This document shows, piece after piece, positions 61,377-64,000 of a stretch of 64,000 nucleotides of DNA. The notes beneath the pieces were generated by a model. The model saw nothing but the letters and a program-made list of their open reading frames with translations, was not told where the DNA came from and searched no databases. This DNA is from Perlabentimonas sp034003245. Its GTDB lineage: Bacteria > Bacteroidota > Bacteroidia > Bacteroidales > Tenuifilaceae. The stretch covers positions 62,001 through 126,000 of the forward strand of contig JAVEYY010000007.1 in NCBI GenBank assembly GCA_034003245.1, in the 5' to 3' direction. Each line of letters begins with the position of its first letter. The stretch's first letter is position 1. The translations under genes and the position numbers were made by a program.

Positions 61377-61985
61377 ATGAACAAAAATTCCATAAAAACA
61401 AAGCAGAAAATACTCACCACAGCAACGGAGCTCTTTCTAAAAAAAGGGGTCGATCGTGTTGGCGTTCGTGAGATTGCTACAAAAGCAGGCATCAACCTCT
61501 CGCTGATGAACTACTACTTCCAATCGAAAGAGAAACTTTTCGAAACCATATTCGATACACTTGTAAAGGATCGGGCGTTAAGTGTTAGGGAAATTCTTGA
61601 ATCAGATTTGCCTGTTAACGAAAAACTTAGGGATTACACCCATGCATATATTGATATGCTTTTGGAGAAACCAATCCTTGTGTCCTTTGTTCTCTCGGTA
61701 ATCCATCGAAATCCCGAGAAGATCAAGGGAATGTCGTCGGTTCTCGCGCTATACAACTCGGTGAAGTTCTGTGAGCAACTTGCCACCGAAGCTGAAGCCG
61801 GAAGAACTAAGAAAGTTGATCCAGAACAACTATACATCAGCTTAATATCGCTTATCCTTTTCCCGTTTGCGATAAAAGAACTAATTACCGATAGAAACTC
61901 CTTTACCCCTGATCAGTATTTTGATTTTATTAAAGCTCGTAAAGAGCATATTAGTGATGTTATGGTATCGTACCTAAAACTATAA
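61377..61985 (+). CDS. TetR/AcrR family transcriptional regulator
   Basis: The 202-residue protein has an N-terminal HTH (about 10-55) with KILTTATELFLKKGVDRVGV, REIATKAGINLSLMNYYFQSKEKLFE, the canonical TetR sequence, and a helical ligand-binding C-terminal domain without recognisable effector motifs. ATG 61377 (MNKNSIKTKQ) is favoured over the upstream TTG at 61356, because that TTG overlaps the -7 box of the promoter. Its position opposite speB suggests it could control itself and the polyamine genes. Confidence 0.93.
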   Translation: MNKNSIKTKQKILTTATELFLKKGVDRVGVREIATKAGINLSLMNYYFQSKEKLFETIFDTLVKDRALSVREILESDLPVNEKLRDYTHAYIDMLLEKPILVSFVLSVIHRNPEKIKGMSSVLALYNSVKFCEQLATEAEAGRTKKVDPEQLYISLISLILFPFAIKELITDRNSFTPDQYFDFIKARKEHISDVMVSYLKL

Positions 61986-62073
61986 AGATGAACTATTCTG
62001 GGCACTAACACAAGGGATTACAAATGTATTTTTTTGTTTTTAAAGAACATTTGATTCACCTACATCGGGCAAT

Positions 62074-62108
62074 AAAAAAGACCTGTCGTTGGCGACAGGT
62101 CTTAATTT
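62074..62108 (-). terminator. Terminator hairpin, probably of the interrupted tRNA transcript
   Basis: AAGACCTGTCG-TTGG-CGACAGGTCTT (62078-62103) is a perfect 11-bp stem with T runs on both sides. On the minus strand it lies 22 bases beyond the tRNA 3' remnant, where a tRNA terminator belongs. It could also terminate tetR. The remaining bases between tetR and the integrase (61986-62290) hold nothing else but the att remnant. Confidence 0.75.
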
Positions 62109-62124
62109 TTGTTAAACATTTACG

Positions 62125-62145
62125 TGATCCGGATAGGATTCGAAC
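62125..62145 (-). other. tRNA 3'-end remnant, likely attachment site (attL)
   Basis: Read on the minus strand, bases 62145 to 62125 give G53, the T-loop TTCGAAT, the T-stem 3' strand CCTAT, the acceptor 3' strand CCGGATC and discriminator A, matching tRNA positions 53-73. The rest of the tRNA (T-stem 5' strand and everything before) is missing; the sequence becomes A/T-rich at once. This is the displaced tRNA 3' fragment expected where an element has integrated into a tRNA gene, with the integrase inside at 62346. Confidence 0.75.
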
Positions 62146-62290
62146 AATAATAAAGTACAATATTTGCTGATTTATTATATCTAGATAACACCGCTTCTTT
62201 TATTGTTTATTATCAATTACTTACAATTACTATTTACTACAAACACGACAAAAAGAACTTATCGACAAATGTCAATATACCTTAAAAATG

Positions 62291-62329
62291 TTTGCATTTG
62301 TGGTGCAAATAAAGTATATTTGCACCACA
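62291..62329 (+). promoter_or_regulatory. Integrase promoter within a 12-bp inverted repeat
   Basis: TTTG (62291-62294) and TATATTTG (62315-62322) have a 20-base spacer. TGTGGTGCAAAT (62299-62310) and its exact reverse complement ATTTGCACCACA (62318-62329), 7 bases apart, cover the -7 box and the start region. It is therefore likely to be an operator that shuts off the integrase promoter. Confidence 0.65.
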
Positions 62330-62345
62330 CTACTTATCAAACATT

Positions 62346-63674
62346 ATGGCAACAGTCACAGCCTTTATTCGTACCTCCAAGAAAACCGACAGGGCCGTTC
62401 GATTTAGGCTTAGGGATGGTCGCGAAACACAGCTATTCTACAAAAGCCCTTTGGAGGTAAACCCCACCGTTTGGGATGCAAAAAAACAGGAGATCAAGGC
62501 AAAAATCGTTTACGATACAGCCAAGCGCGCCGATTTCAACCAGAGCATAGCAAACTACAAAAAGTTGCTACTGGATGTTTACCACTCCATGCCCCTAAGG
62601 GAGTCAATCACTTCAGATCAGTTTAAAATCGAAGTGGACAAAGCCCTACACCCCGAGAAATACGGCTTAAGCCTTAAACCTCAAACTTTTTTCGAGGTGT
62701 GGGAAGAGTTTATTGAGTCGAAAAAACTGGCAGTACCCCGAAAGCGCGCCTTTATGGTTATAAAACGGGCGTTACAACGTTTTGAACTCTATGAAAGAAT
62801 AAGAGGAGAATTTGAGTTGACACTAGATGGGGTCACCGCAAACACGCTCCAGCAGTTTGAAACGTTCCTGGTTAATGAGCATAAAATATATGAACGATAT
62901 CCTAAAATATACGAGGCGGTTCCCGAGACCCGCACCCCTAAACCTCGGGGCCATAATACGATCAACGGCATATTTGTAAAACTAAGAACATTTTTCCTTT
63001 GGGCCATTGACAACGAAAAGACCACTAACAACCCTTACAAAAAGCATAAAATAAAGGAATCGGTTTACGGAACACCAACATATATCACCACCCAAGAAAT
63101 AGAGTTGCTTTACAATACCGATTTTTCCCACAACCCCCAGCTAGCAACCCAGCGCGATATATTCGTTTTCCAGTGCCTGATCGGTTGCCGGGTGGGTGAC
63201 CTTATGAAATTAACCAAAATGAACATCATTGGAGATGCTATTGAGTACATTGCTGGAAAAACGGCAAATATTCATCCAAACACAATTCGAGTAAACCTGA
63301 ATAAAATATCTCAAGAAATACTTGATCGATATAAAGATTATGAAGGGCCAGGACTGTTCCCCTTCATCACAGAACAGCGGTACAATAAATATATCAAAGA
63401 TATGCTACTTAAGGCTGGTATAACTAGAACCGTAACCATTTTAAACCCAGTAACACGGCTGGCTGAGCAGAAACCTATTAATGAAATTGCCAGCTCCCAC
63501 ATTGCACGCCGGAGCTGTTCAATAAACCTGATAAACGCTGGAGTTTCTACGAATGTTGTTTGCTCTATTACGGGTCACGTTCTTAACACTAAGGCATTTT
63601 CAAGATACAACTATGTTGATGACACCACCAAAAAAGAGGCAATCAAACAACTTGAATTTAATACCAAACCATAA
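62346..63674 (+). CDS. Tyrosine recombinase / phage-type integrase
   Basis: The 442-residue protein has an N-terminal arm-binding region of the Bacteroidota type (FIRTSKKTDRAVRFRLRDG), a SAM-like core-binding domain (about 115-225), and a catalytic domain with CLIGCRVGDLMKL (Arg near 282), SSHIARRSCSINLI (His and Arg near 385-388), ITGHVLNTKAFSRYNYV (His near 411 and nucleophile tyrosine near 421). Size and layout match conjugative-transposon and genomic-island integrases. It stands 200 bases from the tRNA remnant, reads away from it, and has its own operator-like promoter. The next gene starts 1 base after its stop. Confidence 0.94.
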   Translation: MATVTAFIRTSKKTDRAVRFRLRDGRETQLFYKSPLEVNPTVWDAKKQEIKAKIVYDTAKRADFNQSIANYKKLLLDVYHSMPLRESITSDQFKIEVDKALHPEKYGLSLKPQTFFEVWEEFIESKKLAVPRKRAFMVIKRALQRFELYERIRGEFELTLDGVTANTLQQFETFLVNEHKIYERYPKIYEAVPETRTPKPRGHNTINGIFVKLRTFFLWAIDNEKTTNNPYKKHKIKESVYGTPTYITTQEIELLYNTDFSHNPQLATQRDIFVFQCLIGCRVGDLMKLTKMNIIGDAIEYIAGKTANIHPNTIRVNLNKISQEILDRYKDYEGPGLFPFITEQRYNKYIKDMLLKAGITRTVTILNPVTRLAEQKPINEIASSHIARRSCSINLINAGVSTNVVCSITGHVLNTKAFSRYNYVDDTTKKEAIKQLEFNTKP

Positions 63675-63675
63675 A

Positions 63676-64000
63676 ATGCTAGTGATGACAGGAGAAATGA
63701 TATACAATGATTACAAAAAGATCGGAAGCGATTACGCGCGTATTATCGAAATAGCCATTGGCCTTGTCGGTAAAGAAACGGTTTTTGAACTGCTAGAGGA
63801 GTGTGAGAGAGATGAAAAAGTGTTACACTTCATTGACCCATCTTCAGAATATTTTTTAGATAAACTTTCTCTTCTCAAACTAGAAAAACTTACCCAGCAA
63901 GAAAATAAGGAGTTTAGGCTTGTAGCCAAAAGCGCAGAAGCTGCAATCTTTATCATTCCTCTGAGTTGGCAATGTGAGACAAAAATAAAGGAATCTACCC
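63676..64000 (+). CDS. Unrecognised protein behind the integrase, cut by the window edge
   Basis: The frame is open from ATG 63676 (alternative ATG 63685) to the edge, giving 108 residues: YNDYKKIGSDYARIIEIAIG, then VGKETVFELLEECERDEKVL, HFIDPSSEYFLDKLSLLKLE, and AKSAEAAIFIIPLSWQCE. It looks soluble and helical, and I recognise no family. It starts 1 base after the integrase stop, so translation is probably coupled. It is the first cargo gene of the putative island. Confidence 0.6.
   Translation, partial: MLVMTGEMIYNDYKKIGSDYARIIEIAIGLVGKETVFELLEECERDEKVLHFIDPSSEYFLDKLSLLKLEKLTQQENKEFRLVAKSAEAAIFIIPLSWQCETKIKEST

Noticed and set aside
62125..62145. Complete tRNA gene
   Set aside because: Only positions 53-73 are present. 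The T-stem 5' strand, anticodon arm and D arm are missing in the adjoining A/T-rich sequence.

Overview
The window looks like a chromosomal segment of an anaerobic or microaerophilic member of the Bacteroidota, probably order Bacteroidales. The reasons are the protein families present (TamB next to TsaD, a DUF5916 outer-membrane protein, a 7TM-HD cyclic-di-AMP phosphodiesterase of PgpH type, a DUF349 protein, SiaB/DUF1987 proteins, a TonB receptor with a carboxypeptidase-regulatory domain), the repeated occurrence of the Bacteroidota -7 element TAnnTTTG ahead of genes, and the scarcity of strong Shine-Dalgarno sites. A flavodiiron protein and a rubredoxin fit life with little oxygen. Base composition is moderate and even. 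Most of the window is core genome.

Layout. 1-9.9 kb: the edge-truncated tamB diverges from tsaD, followed by a DUF5916 barrel protein and a MacB/FtsX-type permease. 10.3-16.5 kb: the PgpH-like HD phosphodiesterase, 6-phosphofructokinase, a GH13 lipoprotein and a flavodiiron protein. 16.6-19.9 kb: a Na+/sugar symporter and galactokinase, split by a 0.5 kb intergenic region packed with inverted-repeat elements. 20.2-20.45 kb: a perfect hairpin and a tandem array of ten 21-bp units. 20.5-23.9 kb: a three-gene operon of sensory or unknown proteins without a recognisable output domain. 24.2-29.3 kb: a BASS-like carrier, an MBL phosphodiesterase, a Y1 (HUH) transposase flanked by REP-like palindromes, a D-threonine-aldolase-fold enzyme, TatD and YjbQ. 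29.5-34.5 kb: a five-gene nucleotide-sugar operon (uxs-rfbA-rfbC-rfbD-phosphohexomutase).

34.9-44.3 kb: mainly housekeeping genes (rpsA, a STAS protein, rnz, guaA, a C-terminal processing protease, a DEAD-box helicase, a THUMP methyltransferase). 44.6-52.2 kb: a SiaB kinase/SiaC pair, then yidC, pyrG, a five-repeat DUF349 protein and a small heat-shock protein on the other strand. 52.4-61.2 kb: a TonB receptor, ThiS, an FtsB/DivIC-like protein, RlmD, a YdjM-like membrane protein, a second SiaC, a rubredoxin too short for a 60-residue cut-off, OsmC, and a polyamine pair (agmatinase plus deoxyhypusine-synthase-like) divergent from a TetR regulator.

At 62.1 kb the core genome seems to end. A 21-nt remnant of a tRNA 3' end (T-loop to discriminator base), with the terminator hairpin expected behind such a tRNA, lies 200 bp before a tyrosine recombinase whose promoter is embedded in a perfect 12-bp inverted repeat. 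This is the arrangement expected at the left end of an element integrated into a tRNA gene. Its cargo starts with an unrecognised gene cut by the window edge and continues outside the window.

The most interesting accessory signals are this island boundary, the REP/transposase cluster at 26 kb, the 21-bp dyad array at 20.3 kb, the sensory operon at 20.5-23.9 kb, and the split SiaB/SiaC signalling proteins.
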